DNA of 54,877 nt. Source: Bog-877 sp049518775 (GTDB lineage: Bacteria; Chloroflexota; Dormibacteria; Aeolococcales; Bog-877). The position numbers were made by a program, and so were the translations under genes. The DNA is taken from positions 1-54,877 of the forward strand of contig JBEKRL010000016.1 of the NCBI GenBank assembly GCA_049518775.1, written 5' to 3'. Under the pieces are notes generated by a model, which ran no database searches, was not told the origin of the DNA, and saw nothing but the letters and a program-made list of their open reading frames with translations. Positions 37,562 to 46,228 of this stretch are shown here, in pieces; position 1 is the stretch's first letter, and each line of letters opens with the position of its first letter.

Positions 37562-38475
37562 CCTCGCTGCCGGCGATGGCGGCGGCGGGCGTTGCGGTTG
37601 CGGGGCTCAACCTCGGCGAGGCGGCCCGGGTCCTGCTCCAGACGGTGGGCTGGCGGACCGTTCTCGACGTGCTGATCATCTCCTTCCTGGTGTACCGACT
37701 GCTGGTGCTGATCCGGGGTACCCAGGCGGTCCAGTTGCTCTTGGGTGTGCTCATGATCGGGGTGCTTGGCGCCGTCGCCATAATCCTCAACCTGCCGGCG
37801 CTCAAGTTCGTCTTCGTCAACGGGGGCGAGGTGATCCTGATCGCGGCGGTGATCCTCTTCCAACCCGAGCTCCGCCGGGCCCTGGACCAGATGGGCAGTC
37901 TGGGCCGGATCCGTCCCGGCCTCCTCGCCCCGGAGACCGCGGAGCTCAGGCGTGACGTCGATGAGCTGGTCCGGGCCACGATGCGCCTGGCCGAGGGCTC
38001 CACCGGAGCCTTGATCGTCATCCACGGGGACATCGGGCTGGAGGAGATCGCGGCGACCGGGGTGCGGATGGACGCCATCCTCAGCGCGGAGACCCTGGTC
38101 ACGGTCTTCACCTATCGATCTCCACTCCACGACGGCGCCGCCCTAGTGCGGTCGGGGCGGATCGTGGCGGCCGGTTGCGTGTTGCCCCTGGCGGAACAGA
38201 CTGGAAGCGAGGGCAGGGTGGGAACCCGCCACCGTGCCGCCATCGGTCTGAGCCAGGCGACCGACGCTGCGGTGATCATCGTCTCGGAGGAGACGGGGCA
38301 GGTCAGCCTGGCCCTGGGGGGCGAGTTGCAGCGTCAACTGGACGCGGACGCTCTGACCAACCGGCTGGGCGCCTTTTACCGCCTTCCTCTCTATGAGCGT
38401 CACCGGCGCAGTCTCCGGCTTCTCTCCAGGGGACCGAGGGGGGCTCCGACGGTCACCCGGGCGGAGAGGCGATGA
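37558..38475 (+). CDS. cdaA: Diadenylate cyclase CdaA (c-di-AMP synthase)
   Basis: CdaA makes c-di-AMP, which controls potassium and osmolyte transport and cell-wall homeostasis. The 305-residue product has three N-terminal hydrophobic helices (about residues 35-105) and a DAC domain. The catalytic motifs are LHDGAALV (DGA at 192-194) and GTRHRAAIGLS (RHR at 224-226). ATG 37558 lies at the end of the argF remnant, and no clear ribosome binding site is visible. It overlaps cdaR by four bases, and glmS follows. This resembles the Firmicutes cdaA-cdaR-glmM operon, but here the sugar-phosphate gene is glmS rather than glmM. Confidence 0.95.
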   Translation: MTSLPAMAAAGVAVAGLNLGEAARVLLQTVGWRTVLDVLIISFLVYRLLVLIRGTQAVQLLLGVLMIGVLGAVAIILNLPALKFVFVNGGEVILIAAVILFQPELRRALDQMGSLGRIRPGLLAPETAELRRDVDELVRATMRLAEGSTGALIVIHGDIGLEEIAATGVRMDAILSAETLVTVFTYRSPLHDGAALVRSGRIVAAGCVLPLAEQTGSEGRVGTRHRAAIGLSQATDAAVIIVSEETGQVSLALGGELQRQLDADALTNRLGAFYRLPLYERHRRSLRLLSRGPRGAPTVTRAERR

Positions 38476-39461
38476 TCAGGCGCCTGCCGGGGTGGATCAC
38501 CGCCAACTTCAGGCTCAAGTTGATCGCTGTGCTGGTGGCCTGTGGCATGTGGGTGGGAGTGGTCTACGCCAGCGATCCTCCGGCGATCGGCACCTTCAGC
38601 GTCCGCGTCCAGAGCGGTGGGGTGCTGGGTGCGGGATTGGTCTTGCCGCGACCGATCGGCACGGTCAGCGTCAAGGTGGCGGGGATGGCCAACAACGTCC
38701 ACAGCTCCGAGGTTCAGGGGCACCTCAGCGCTGCGGCCAACCTCAGCAAGATCACCAGGCCGGGTGTGTACGAGGTGCCAATCAGCGTCCAGAACTCCGA
38801 CAGCAACGTGTGGATCTGGTCCGCCCCCGAGAAGGTCCGAGTAGTCATGGACCGGGAGGCCAGCCGCTCAGTGCCGGTTCATCTGACCGTGAGTGCGGCA
38901 CCGCCGGCGGGCTACCTCGTCAACGTGGCCGACAGCACGATCACCCCGGCCAGCGTGATGGTCCACGGCCCTGCCAGCGCCCTGGCCAACGTGCAGGCCG
39001 AGGTCACGGTGAACCTCTCCGCGGTGAGGACCTCCCTCTCCATTCCTGGGTTGGTGCAGCTGACCAACACCGACGGGCTCGGCGCGGAGCTCATCGCCGA
39101 CCCCTCGGTGGTCAGCGTGGCGGTGGACATCTCCTCCCAGACCACCGAGGAGGTGCTTCCGGTGAGAGTGATCTTTGGCGGGAGCGGTGAACCTCCCGCC
39201 GGCTACAACGTCACCGGCATCCAGCTGGTTCCCTTCAGCGTGACAGTCAGCGGCCCCGCCTCCGTGCTCACCCAGCTCACCTCTGTCAGCACCGAGCCGA
39301 TCGACGTGTCCCACCTCACCGCGAGTGAGACCGTCAGCGTCGAGCTGGTCACGCCCGTGGGCACCAGCCTGTCGGTTGGCGTGATCAGCGTTGCGATCAC
39401 CGTGGTGCCGGTGGCCACGGCCACCCCCACGCCGACCCCGAGCCCCAGCCCCACGCCGTGA
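38472..39461 (+). CDS. cdaR: YbbR-like protein CdaR, regulator of CdaA
   Basis: CdaR is a membrane-anchored protein with extracytoplasmic YbbR domains that binds and modulates CdaA. The 329-residue product starts with a signal-anchor helix (FRLKLIAVLVACGMWVGVVY, about residues 13-32). About three YbbR-type repeats follow, with typical PPAGYLVNVADSTITPASVM and PPAGYNVTGIQLVPFSVTVS. It ends in a low-complexity tail VATATPTPTPSPSPTP that should lie outside the cytoplasm. ATG 38472 overlaps the cdaA stop. Confidence 0.9.
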   Translation: MIRRLPGWITANFRLKLIAVLVACGMWVGVVYASDPPAIGTFSVRVQSGGVLGAGLVLPRPIGTVSVKVAGMANNVHSSEVQGHLSAAANLSKITRPGVYEVPISVQNSDSNVWIWSAPEKVRVVMDREASRSVPVHLTVSAAPPAGYLVNVADSTITPASVMVHGPASALANVQAEVTVNLSAVRTSLSIPGLVQLTNTDGLGAELIADPSVVSVAVDISSQTTEEVLPVRVIFGGSGEPPAGYNVTGIQLVPFSVTVSGPASVLTQLTSVSTEPIDVSHLTASETVSVELVTPVGTSLSVGVISVAITVVPVATATPTPTPSPSPTP

Positions 39462-39546
39462 GCAGACCCGCCCCGGCCTCAATGTCGAAGGTGGCCTTTA
39501 CAATGCGCGAGCTGCGGCAGCGGGCCTGGAGGTAGGGCGCAAGGTC

Positions 39547-41379
39547 ATGTGCGGGATCATCGGGTACCTGGGGACGCGGCCCGCGGCGCCACTGCTGCTG
39601 GAGAGCCTGCAACGGCTCGAGTACCGGGGCTACGACTCGGCCGGGTTGGTGGTGGTGGCCCCAGATGGCACCGCCCGGTCGGTGAAGTCCCCGGGGAAGG
39701 TGGCCGCCCTCCTGGCCAAGGTTGATGGTACCGAGATGGCCGGTCGGGTGGGGATGGGGCACACCCGCTGGGCCACCCACGGCCGGCCCTCGTATGCCAA
39801 CGCCCATCCCCATATCGACTGCACCGGCCGCTTCTACGTGATCCACAACGGGATCATCGAGAACTTCGCCGAGTTGAAGCGGGAGCTCGAGGGCAGCGGG
39901 CACCAGTTCGTCTCCGACACGGACACCGAGGTCCTGCCCCACCTGATCGAGGAGTGCTACGACGGCGACCTGGTTGCCGCCACCCGCAAGGCGCTGGGGC
40001 GCTTGACCGGCGCCTACGCCGTGGTGGTGCTGAGCTCCACCGATCCCGACACCCTGATTGGGGCCCGGCTCAACGCCCCGCTGGTGGTCGGGATAGGAGC
40101 TGACGAATGGTTCCTCAGCTCGGACCTGACCGCGATCATCCCCTACACCAAGCAGGCGCTGGTGTTGGCCGAGGGGGAGATGGTGGTGCTGAGCCCGGTC
40201 GGTCCGGTGGTGACCTCGGTGGTGGATGGGACGGAGCCCGCTCCCCGGGTGGTGCGGGTGGACTGGGACGTGATCCAGGCGGAGCGGGGCGGTTTCCCCA
40301 ACTTCATGGCCAAGGAGATCAACGAGCAGCCGGCGGCGCTGGAGAACGCACTTCGCGGACGGCTGCTCGGGGACGGAAAGGTGGAGTTCGCCGACTGGGC
40401 GGCCGACGACGAGGAGCTGCGCCAGTTCGAGCGGGTCCAGATCGTGGGGGCGGGCACGGCGTACATCGCGGGACTGCTCACCAAGTATGCGATCGAGGAT
40501 GTGGCCGGGATTCCGGTGGCGGTGGACTTCGCGTCCGAATGGCGCTACCGCCCCCAGCCACCGGGTGGTAGGACCCTGGCGGTGGCCATCTCGCAATCGG
40601 GGGAGACCGCGGACACCCTGGCGGCCGCCCGGCTGGCGCGTTCCCAGGGCAGTCACCTCCTGGCCCTGACCAACGTGGTCGGGAGCACTCTTTCGCTGGA
40701 GGCCGACGCGGTCATCAACACCCACGCCGGCCCGGAGGTCTGTGTGGTGGCGACCAAGACCTTTGTCAACCAGGTCGCCTGCGGCTTGCTGCTGGCCCTG
40801 CGTCTGGCCCAGGCGAGGGGAGCGGCGGGGGAGGGGGATCGTCGCGAGCTGGCCAATGCCCTGCACCAGGTGGCCGCGGCCCAACGCCAGATTCTGGCCC
40901 GCGAGGAGCTAATCGCCCCGTTCGGCGAGTGGCTGTCGGAGTACCGCTCCGCGCTCTACATCGGTCGGGGCTACAACTACCCGGTGGTGATGGAGGCGGC
41001 GTTGAAGTTGAAGGAGGTCTCGTACATCCACGCCGAGGCCTACCCGGCGGGCGAGCTTAAGCACGGCCCGATCGCGCTCCTGGATGGGGAGACCCCGGTG
41101 GTGGCCTTCGCCACGGAGTCGGCCACCAGGGAGAAGATCCGCAGCAACGTGCAGGAATCGAGGGCGCGCGAGAGCCCGGTGCTGGCGATCGTCAACGACG
41201 GGGACTCCAGTCTCGACGATGTCGTCGAGCGCCTGATCCGGGTCCCCCGGCTGCCCGAGCCGGTGGCGCCCCTGGCGAATGTCCTGGTGGGTCAGCTCCT
41301 GGCATACCATGCAGCCATGAAGCGCGGCTTGGAGGTCGACAGGCCCCGGAACCTGGCCAAGTCCGTCACCGTCGAGTGA
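39547..41379 (+). CDS. glmS: Glutamine--fructose-6-phosphate aminotransferase (isomerizing)
   Basis: GlmS makes glucosamine-6-phosphate from fructose-6-phosphate and glutamine, the first step to UDP-GlcNAc and peptidoglycan. The 610-residue enzyme starts MCGIIGYLGTRPA, so Cys2 is the glutaminase nucleophile after Met removal. It has LEYRGYDSAG and GHTRWATHG, two SIS domains (SQSGETADTLAA; ESVAR-like regions), and the conserved ending RPRNLAKSVTVE. ATG 39547 is fixed by the family start. A TACAAT -10-like hexamer at 39499-39504 has no good -35. No glmS ribozyme fold was recognised in the 85-base gap upstream. Confidence 0.97.
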   Translation: MCGIIGYLGTRPAAPLLLESLQRLEYRGYDSAGLVVVAPDGTARSVKSPGKVAALLAKVDGTEMAGRVGMGHTRWATHGRPSYANAHPHIDCTGRFYVIHNGIIENFAELKRELEGSGHQFVSDTDTEVLPHLIEECYDGDLVAATRKALGRLTGAYAVVVLSSTDPDTLIGARLNAPLVVGIGADEWFLSSDLTAIIPYTKQALVLAEGEMVVLSPVGPVVTSVVDGTEPAPRVVRVDWDVIQAERGGFPNFMAKEINEQPAALENALRGRLLGDGKVEFADWAADDEELRQFERVQIVGAGTAYIAGLLTKYAIEDVAGIPVAVDFASEWRYRPQPPGGRTLAVAISQSGETADTLAAARLARSQGSHLLALTNVVGSTLSLEADAVINTHAGPEVCVVATKTFVNQVACGLLLALRLAQARGAAGEGDRRELANALHQVAAAQRQILAREELIAPFGEWLSEYRSALYIGRGYNYPVVMEAALKLKEVSYIHAEAYPAGELKHGPIALLDGETPVVAFATESATREKIRSNVQESRARESPVLAIVNDGDSSLDDVVERLIRVPRLPEPVAPLANVLVGQLLAYHAAMKRGLEVDRPRNLAKSVTVE

Positions 41380-42665
41380 CCCCTGCGGCCGGCTCGGGCG
41401 TGAACCCACCCCTGGCGGTTGGGGTTGACGTGAGCTCGGTGGAGCGAGTCCGAGCGCTGCTTCGGCGCCACCCCGAGTTCGCGGTCAAGTACTTCACGGC
41501 CGGCGAGGTTGAGTACTGCCGCGGGCGTCCCGAGCGGCTGGCCGCCCGCTGGGCGGCCAAGGAGGCGGTTCGCAAGGTGTTCGGCTCCATGGGTTGGCCG
41601 ATTCCCCTCTACAGCCGGATCGCTGTGGTGAGGCTTCCGGGGGGGGCGCCCCGGGCCCTGGTCGGCGGCGAGCCGGTGGAGGGGCTGGCGATCGCCCTCA
41701 CCCACGACGCCGGCCTGGGGATCGCCGTCGCCGCGCTCTCGGGTCGGGGGCCCCAGAGCCGGTGGCTGTGGGGAAGGTTGCCCGAGGACCTGGAGCTGCC
41801 ATCCCGTCCCAGCGACGGCCACAAGGGCACATTCGGCACGGTGGTGGTGGTGGCCGGCAGCCCCGCCTTCCCTGGGGCCGCCGTGCTCTGCAGCCTGGGA
41901 GCTCTCCGAGGGGGAGCGGGCAAGGTCAAGGCGCTGGTCGCCGGGCCCGAGACCGGCTCGCTGCCCCCGGAGGTGATCCGGGTGCCGGTTGCAGCCTCGG
42001 GCTCGGCACTGGGGCCGGAGGCCCTGGGTCAGGCACAGCTTGCGCTGCGGTCCGCCCAGGCGGTGGTCTGCGGACCTGGGCTGGGCCAGGATGGCCCCGT
42101 GGCGGGCCTGCTGGAGGGGCTGTTTGCGGCTGCCGGCGCTGCCGCTTGGAGCCTGGTGCTGGATGCTGACGCGCTCAATGTCTGCTCGGCCTGGCCGGAG
42201 GTTCGTCGCCGAATCCCGCGGGGCAGCGTGCTGACCCCCCATCCCCTGGAAGCGGCTCGGCTGGCCGGGATGGAGCTGTCCGAGGTCGAGTCCGATCGTC
42301 AAGGCTTCAGCGCGCGGATGGCCGAGCAGATGGGGGTGGTGCTGGTCCTGAAGGGAGCTGGGACGGTGGTGGCGGCACCCGATGGGAGGACCTGGACCGA
42401 CGATCACCACACCTCCGTCCTGGCGACCGGCGGCACTGGCGACGTTCTCGCAGGGCTGATCGGGTCGCTGTTGGCCCAGGGGTTGGAACCCTATCAGGCG
42501 GCGCGGACCGGAGTCTTTCTCCACGGCGAGGCGGGGACCCGGCTGGGTTTCCTCCGCGGCCGCGCGGGGATCCTGGCCAGTGAGGTCGCGGGCGCCCTGG
42601 TCGAGGTCCAGGAGGCCGTGCGGCGGCAGCAGGAGGCGACCACCGCCAGAGCGGAACGGCCGTGA
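41376..42665 (+). CDS. Fusion of holo-ACP synthase (AcpS) and ADP-dependent NAD(P)H-hydrate dehydratase (NnrD)
   Basis: Residues about 12-122 are AcpS, which transfers 4'-phosphopantetheine to acyl carrier protein. The Mg ligands are Asp18 in GVDVSSVER and Glu63 in ARWAAKEAVRK, with FTAGEVEYC and ALTHDAGLGIAVAAL also present. Residues about 145-420 are the NnrD/Carkd domain, which repairs hydrated NAD(P)H: HKGTFGTVVVVAGSP (149-163), CGPGLG, LDADALN (262-268), LTPHPLEAARL, and the nucleotide-binding ATGGTGD (350-356). The reading frame is continuous through a linker of about 20 residues. The NnrE epimerase half, often fused to NnrD, is absent. GTG 41376 overlaps the glmS stop; GTG 41400 is an alternative. 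The gene overlaps alr by four bases. Confidence 0.9.
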   Translation: MTPAAGSGVNPPLAVGVDVSSVERVRALLRRHPEFAVKYFTAGEVEYCRGRPERLAARWAAKEAVRKVFGSMGWPIPLYSRIAVVRLPGGAPRALVGGEPVEGLAIALTHDAGLGIAVAALSGRGPQSRWLWGRLPEDLELPSRPSDGHKGTFGTVVVVAGSPAFPGAAVLCSLGALRGGAGKVKALVAGPETGSLPPEVIRVPVAASGSALGPEALGQAQLALRSAQAVVCGPGLGQDGPVAGLLEGLFAAAGAAAWSLVLDADALNVCSAWPEVRRRIPRGSVLTPHPLEAARLAGMELSEVESDRQGFSARMAEQMGVVLVLKGAGTVVAAPDGRTWTDDHHTSVLATGGTGDVLAGLIGSLLAQGLEPYQAARTGVFLHGEAGTRLGFLRGRAGILASEVAGALVEVQEAVRRQQEATTARAERP

Positions 42666-43822
42666 CCGAGACGGCCAGCGGCTCCCCCACGGCCATGAGG
42701 TCGGCCCGGCGCCCGACCTGGATCGAGCTGGACCTGGGAGCCCTGGGACGGAACGTGGCCGCGGTGGTGCAGGAACTCGGTGGGGTCCCCCTCATGGCAG
42801 TGGTCAAAGCCAACGCCTACGGCCACGGGGCTGTGCCGGTGGCCAGGACGGCCCTCCAGAGTGGGGCCAGCCGGCTGGCCACGGCCACCGTCGGAGAGGC
42901 GCTGGAGCTGCGCCAAGCAGGAATCAATGCCCCGATCGTGGTCCTGGGCTACACGCCGCCGGACCAGGTGGCGGCAGCCGTGAGCGCCCGGTTGGCGATA
43001 ACGGTCTTCGACCCCCAGTTCCTGGACGCGCTGGACCGGGCCGGTCAGCACCAGGGGAGGTTGGCCACCGCCCACGTCAAGGTGGACACCGGGATGAGCC
43101 GGCTGGGGCTGGCTCCGGAGACCCTGGCGGACTTCGTTCGGCGCGCCGCCGATTTCAGCCACGTCGATCTGGAGGGCTGCTTCACCCACTTCCGCAAGGG
43201 GGAGGACCGTGCCGTGACCCTGGAGCAGCTGGACCGCTTCGAGTCGGCGCTAGCCGCCGCCGAAGCCGCCGGGCACCGGTTCCGAGTGCGCCACGCCGCC
43301 AACAGCGCCGCCTGGCGCACGGTGCCGGAGTCGCGTCTGGACCTGGTCCGCTCCGGGATCGAGCTCCTGGGCCTGCGCACACCGGACGGGAGGCAGCGGG
43401 AGCCGATCCTCAGCCTCCGTGCCACCGTGGCCCAGGTGCGCACCATCGCGCCAGGTACAGCGGTGGGCTACGGAGAGGGCTTCCGGGCGCCGCGGCGGAT
43501 GAGGGTCGCGACCATCACGGTGGGCTACGGGGACGGGTTCCGGCGCTCGCCCCGGAACTGGGGAGGTGTCCTCATCCGGGGCCGGGAGCGGCCCCTGGTC
43601 GGGGCGGTGTCCATGGACCTCAGCACCGTTGACGTGGGTGAGCTGCCCGAGGTGGTGGCGGGTGATGTCGCCACCTTGATCGGGTCGGACGGAGGGGCCC
43701 GGCTCAGTGCCGAGGAGGTGGCGGACCGGCTGGGGACGGTCAACTACGAGGTCACCACCGCCCTGCAGGCGCGGCTTCCCCGAGAGGTGTTGGGGGACGG
43801 TGCCTGCGGAGATCTTGAATAG
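42662..43822 (+). CDS. alr: Alanine racemase
   Basis: Alr makes D-alanine for peptidoglycan using PLP. The 386-residue product has the PLP-lysine motif AVVKANAYGHG (Lys49), KVDTGMSRLGL, and a GYGEGF segment with the catalytic Tyr near residue 270. The C-terminal beta domain has GAVSMDLSTVDV. GTG 42662 overlaps the preceding gene (GTGA). The pairing of acpS, nnr and alr is frequent in Gram-positive genomes, so the fusion is in its expected neighbourhood. Confidence 0.95.
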   Translation: MTETASGSPTAMRSARRPTWIELDLGALGRNVAAVVQELGGVPLMAVVKANAYGHGAVPVARTALQSGASRLATATVGEALELRQAGINAPIVVLGYTPPDQVAAAVSARLAITVFDPQFLDALDRAGQHQGRLATAHVKVDTGMSRLGLAPETLADFVRRAADFSHVDLEGCFTHFRKGEDRAVTLEQLDRFESALAAAEAAGHRFRVRHAANSAAWRTVPESRLDLVRSGIELLGLRTPDGRQREPILSLRATVAQVRTIAPGTAVGYGEGFRAPRRMRVATITVGYGDGFRRSPRNWGGVLIRGRERPLVGAVSMDLSTVDVGELPEVVAGDVATLIGSDGGARLSAEEVADRLGTVNYEVTTALQARLPREVLGDGACGDLE

Positions 43823-44198
43823 AATTGACCGATGTTCCACGCCTGTTTGGACCGGAGCGGTCCGCGACCGGTCTCGCGCCCAGCGCTCGGCTGCGTGACC
43901 GTGGGCTCCACCTCTTGCCTGATGGCGCCAGCCCCATCCGCGAGGTCCCCCCGCTGATCTCGACAGCAGTTCGTGGTGGGGGTGGGCGCGTAGCTCACCT
44001 GGCGGGTCTGGCGGCGTACCACCCCGAGAGCGGTCCGGTACCCAGCGCTCCTGGGGGAGGCAGGCTGGTGCCGACCGCGGTGGTGTCGAGCTGACGGGGG
44101 CGCCGGTCCGCGGAGCCGCGATCGCGCTCCGGAGCGCCAGCTGGGACGGGGACGACCCCATCTCTGCGCGGGGGGAGACGGCCGTTCTCGACGCTCTG
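43823..44198 (+). other. 376-base gap between alr and the first canonical thiL start
   Basis: The last part of this gap probably belongs to thiL. The thiL frame is open back to a TGA at 43920-43922, and GETAVLDALMELS just before and across ATG 44199 matches the usual GEFxLIxRL start of ThiL. No ATG, GTG or TTG occurs in that open stretch. In the remainder I see a TAGAAT hexamer at 43820-43825 without a -35, and a segment near 43987 that resembles the 5' half of a tRNA but does not fold as one. No TPP riboswitch motif was found. Confidence 0.45.
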
Positions 44199-45134
44199 AT
44201 GGAACTGTCCCGAACTGTCCGCTCCGATGCGGTGGTGGTGGGGGTGGGCGACGATGCGGCAGCTTGGCGCGTCTCCGCAGGGGCGCTGGCGGTGGTCTCG
44301 ACCGACACCCTGGTCGAGGATGTCGACTTCCGGAGGAGCTACCAGTCCCCCTACCAGGTCGGCTGGAAGGCGTGGAGGGCTGCGGTATCCGACCTGGCGG
44401 CGATGGGGGCCGATGCTGGGGGCGGGCTGCTCGCCGCGCTGGTCCCGGCCCGGACCTCGTTGACCGCTCTGCGGGCGATTGAGCTGGGCCTGGTGGAGGC
44501 GGCCGCTGAGGATGGGGCGGTGGTGCTGGGCGGCGACCTCAGCGGGACCGCAGGCCCTCTGGCCCTGACCGTGACCGTGCTGGGCGAGCTCGGCGACCGG
44601 GACCCAGTGCAGTTGGGAGGAGGGTCCCCCGGTGACGCGGTGCTGGTCACCGGGAGCTTGGGACTCGCCGCCGCCGCCCTGGAGCTGCTGGAGCGGGGCT
44701 GCCGGGATGTGCCGCCGGCGTGGCGACAGCGCCTGCTCCAGCCCGGCGCCCGGCTCGAGGCGGGACGGGCGCTCCGGCGGCTGGGCGCGTCGGCGATGAC
44801 CGACATCAGCGACGGCCTGCTCCTTGACGCCGCTCGGATCGGAGCGGCCAGCCGGGTGGGGATGGAGATCTGGCTCGACCGGCTTCCGCTCGGCGCGGGG
44901 CTGCAGCCGGACTCCGCCGGCCGCTCGCTGGCACTCAACGGAGGGGAGGACTACGAGCTGCTGGCGGCCATCTCCCCGATCCGACTGGGCTCGGCGCTCG
45001 CGGGTTGGGGGGATCAGCTGCCACCGATCTCCGAGATCGGGCGGCTTACCGAGGAGCCGGGAGTCCGGCTGCTCTCGCGGCCGGGAGGGGAGCCGGTGGC
45101 GCTGCCGGAACGGGATGGATTCCGCCACTTCTGA
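44199..45134 (+). CDS. thiL: Thiamine-monophosphate kinase (N-terminus probably longer)
   Basis: ThiL phosphorylates thiamine monophosphate to the cofactor thiamine diphosphate. The 311 residues from ATG 44199 contain VGVGDDAAAW, STDTLVEDVDF, the motif VSDLAAMGADAG, LGGDLSGT, TDISDGLLLDAARI and LNGGEDYELL, all ATP/Mg-binding hallmarks of the PurM-like fold. Homology continues upstream in frame (RGETAVLDAL), so the natural start is probably before 44172. No standard start codon is available there; a rare start or a base error upstream is possible. The 3' end overlaps tsaE by 20 bases. Confidence 0.9.
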   Translation: MELSRTVRSDAVVVGVGDDAAAWRVSAGALAVVSTDTLVEDVDFRRSYQSPYQVGWKAWRAAVSDLAAMGADAGGGLLAALVPARTSLTALRAIELGLVEAAAEDGAVVLGGDLSGTAGPLALTVTVLGELGDRDPVQLGGGSPGDAVLVTGSLGLAAAALELLERGCRDVPPAWRQRLLQPGARLEAGRALRRLGASAMTDISDGLLLDAARIGAASRVGMEIWLDRLPLGAGLQPDSAGRSLALNGGEDYELLAAISPIRLGSALAGWGDQLPPISEIGRLTEEPGVRLLSRPGGEPVALPERDGFRHF

Positions 45135-45573
45135 GCCGACCCGGCGGGTGTCGCTGCGCACCCGTTCCGAGGAGGACACCCGCGAGATCGGGCGACGGAT
45201 CGGGGAGGCCCTGCGCCCGGGGGACTGCCTGGCGTTGCGGGGGCCCATGGGGGCGGGCAAGACCGTCACGGCCCAGGGGATCGTGGCCGGCGCGGGAGGC
45301 GGGCAGGACGTCCGCAGCCCCACCTTTCTCCTCCACTCCGTATACCCGGGGAGGGTCACCGTTCACCACCTTGACCTGTTCCGGCTGGAGCCCGGGGTGG
45401 ACCTGCGCACACTGGGGATAGATGAGGCGCTCGGGGATGGTGCAGTGGTGGTGGAGTGGCCGGACCGGGCGGATCGGACCTGGTTCAACGGTGAGGTGGA
45501 GCTGGCCATCGTCTCCCGCTCCGAGCGGGAGCTGAGGCTGACGCTTCCTGCGGGCCTGGCAGGAGACCTCTGA
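45115..45573 (+). CDS. tsaE: tRNA t6A biosynthesis ATPase TsaE
   Basis: TsaE is the ATPase partner of the TsaB-TsaD complex that makes N6-threonylcarbamoyladenosine at A37 of tRNAs reading ANN codons. The 152-residue product has the Walker A GPMGAGKT (43-50), SPTFLLHSVYPG and HLDLFRLEPG, and the VVVEWPDR strand. ATG 45115 overlaps the thiL end; GTG 45148 is the alternative. tsaB, rimI and tsaD follow directly. Confidence 0.93.
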   Translation: MDSATSEPTRRVSLRTRSEEDTREIGRRIGEALRPGDCLALRGPMGAGKTVTAQGIVAGAGGGQDVRSPTFLLHSVYPGRVTVHHLDLFRLEPGVDLRTLGIDEALGDGAVVVEWPDRADRTWFNGEVELAIVSRSERELRLTLPAGLAGDL

Positions 45574-45574
45574 C

Positions 45575-46228
45575 GTGGCCAGGGACCTGACCCTGGTGAT
45601 CGACGGCTCAGTTCGCGAGCAGCCTGTCGTGGTGCTGGTGGGTGCCGACGGCGCGCTTCGGGGGTTGCCCGAGCCAGCTCCGTCCGAGGTGGGGCTGCTC
45701 GCCGCCGTGGTGGTCGCGCTCGGGGCCGAGCGGGACCGTGTGGGCGCGCTGGTGGCGGTGCGGGGCCCGGGCTCCTACATGGGGGTGAGGACTGGGCTGG
45801 CGTCCGCCCTGGGGGTCGCCCAGGCACTCTCCCTGCCGCTCTCCCTGGTGGGGAGCCTGGAGGTCGTGGCGGCGCAGGCCGAGCCCGGCCAGGAGATGGC
45901 GCTGGCGCTGGCGGATGCCGGTCGGGGTGGCACGCTCGGGCAGCTCATGAGTCCGGAGACTGCCGGTCCGGGCCCGGCCCGCTGGCGGGCGGCCGGCCCG
46001 GTGCAGCTCCTGGGAAGGGATGGGGGATGGCCGGGGGAGTGGCTGCCGGCCAAGGCGGTGATTGGCTCGCCAGGCCAGGGACGCCAACTTCCCCCAGGGC
46101 TTGGCCGGTTGCTCGCGAGCCGGGACCGGCGCCAGGCGCTGGCCCGGATCGTGAGCCTGGGGCCCGCCCGGGTCACGGGCTACGATCTGCTCAGCGCGGA
46201 TTACCCGGAATCGGTAGGGGCCGAGTGA
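45575..46228 (+). CDS. tsaB: tRNA t6A biosynthesis protein TsaB
   Basis: TsaB is the non-catalytic ASKHA-fold partner that dimerises with TsaD. The 217-residue product has the family signature VRGPGSYMGVRTGLASALG and a short N-terminal ATPase-like strand (LTLVIDGSV). The C-terminal half is less conserved, as is normal for TsaB. GTG 45575 begins one base after tsaE. The stop shares a base with the rimI start. Confidence 0.9.
   Translation: MARDLTLVIDGSVREQPVVVLVGADGALRGLPEPAPSEVGLLAAVVVALGAERDRVGALVAVRGPGSYMGVRTGLASALGVAQALSLPLSLVGSLEVVAAQAEPGQEMALALADAGRGGTLGQLMSPETAGPGPARWRAAGPVQLLGRDGGWPGEWLPAKAVIGSPGQGRQLPPGLGRLLASRDRRQALARIVSLGPARVTGYDLLSADYPESVGAE

Noticed and set aside
39462..39546. 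glmS ribozyme upstream of glmS
   Set aside because: The gap is only 85 bases, and no ribozyme core sequence or cleavage-site context was recognised.
43985..44055. tRNA-like sequence starting GGGCGCGTAGCTCACCTGG
   Set aside because: The D stem does not close, no anticodon stem-loop of normal size can be formed, and the T loop lacks TTCGA. The acceptor match is partial. It overlaps the open frame leading into thiL.
44040..44095. T-box-like string (GGTGCCGACCGCGG) before thiL
   Set aside because: The conserved AGGGTGGNACCGCG is interrupted by two extra bases, there is no stem I or terminator, and thiL is not a typical T-box target.
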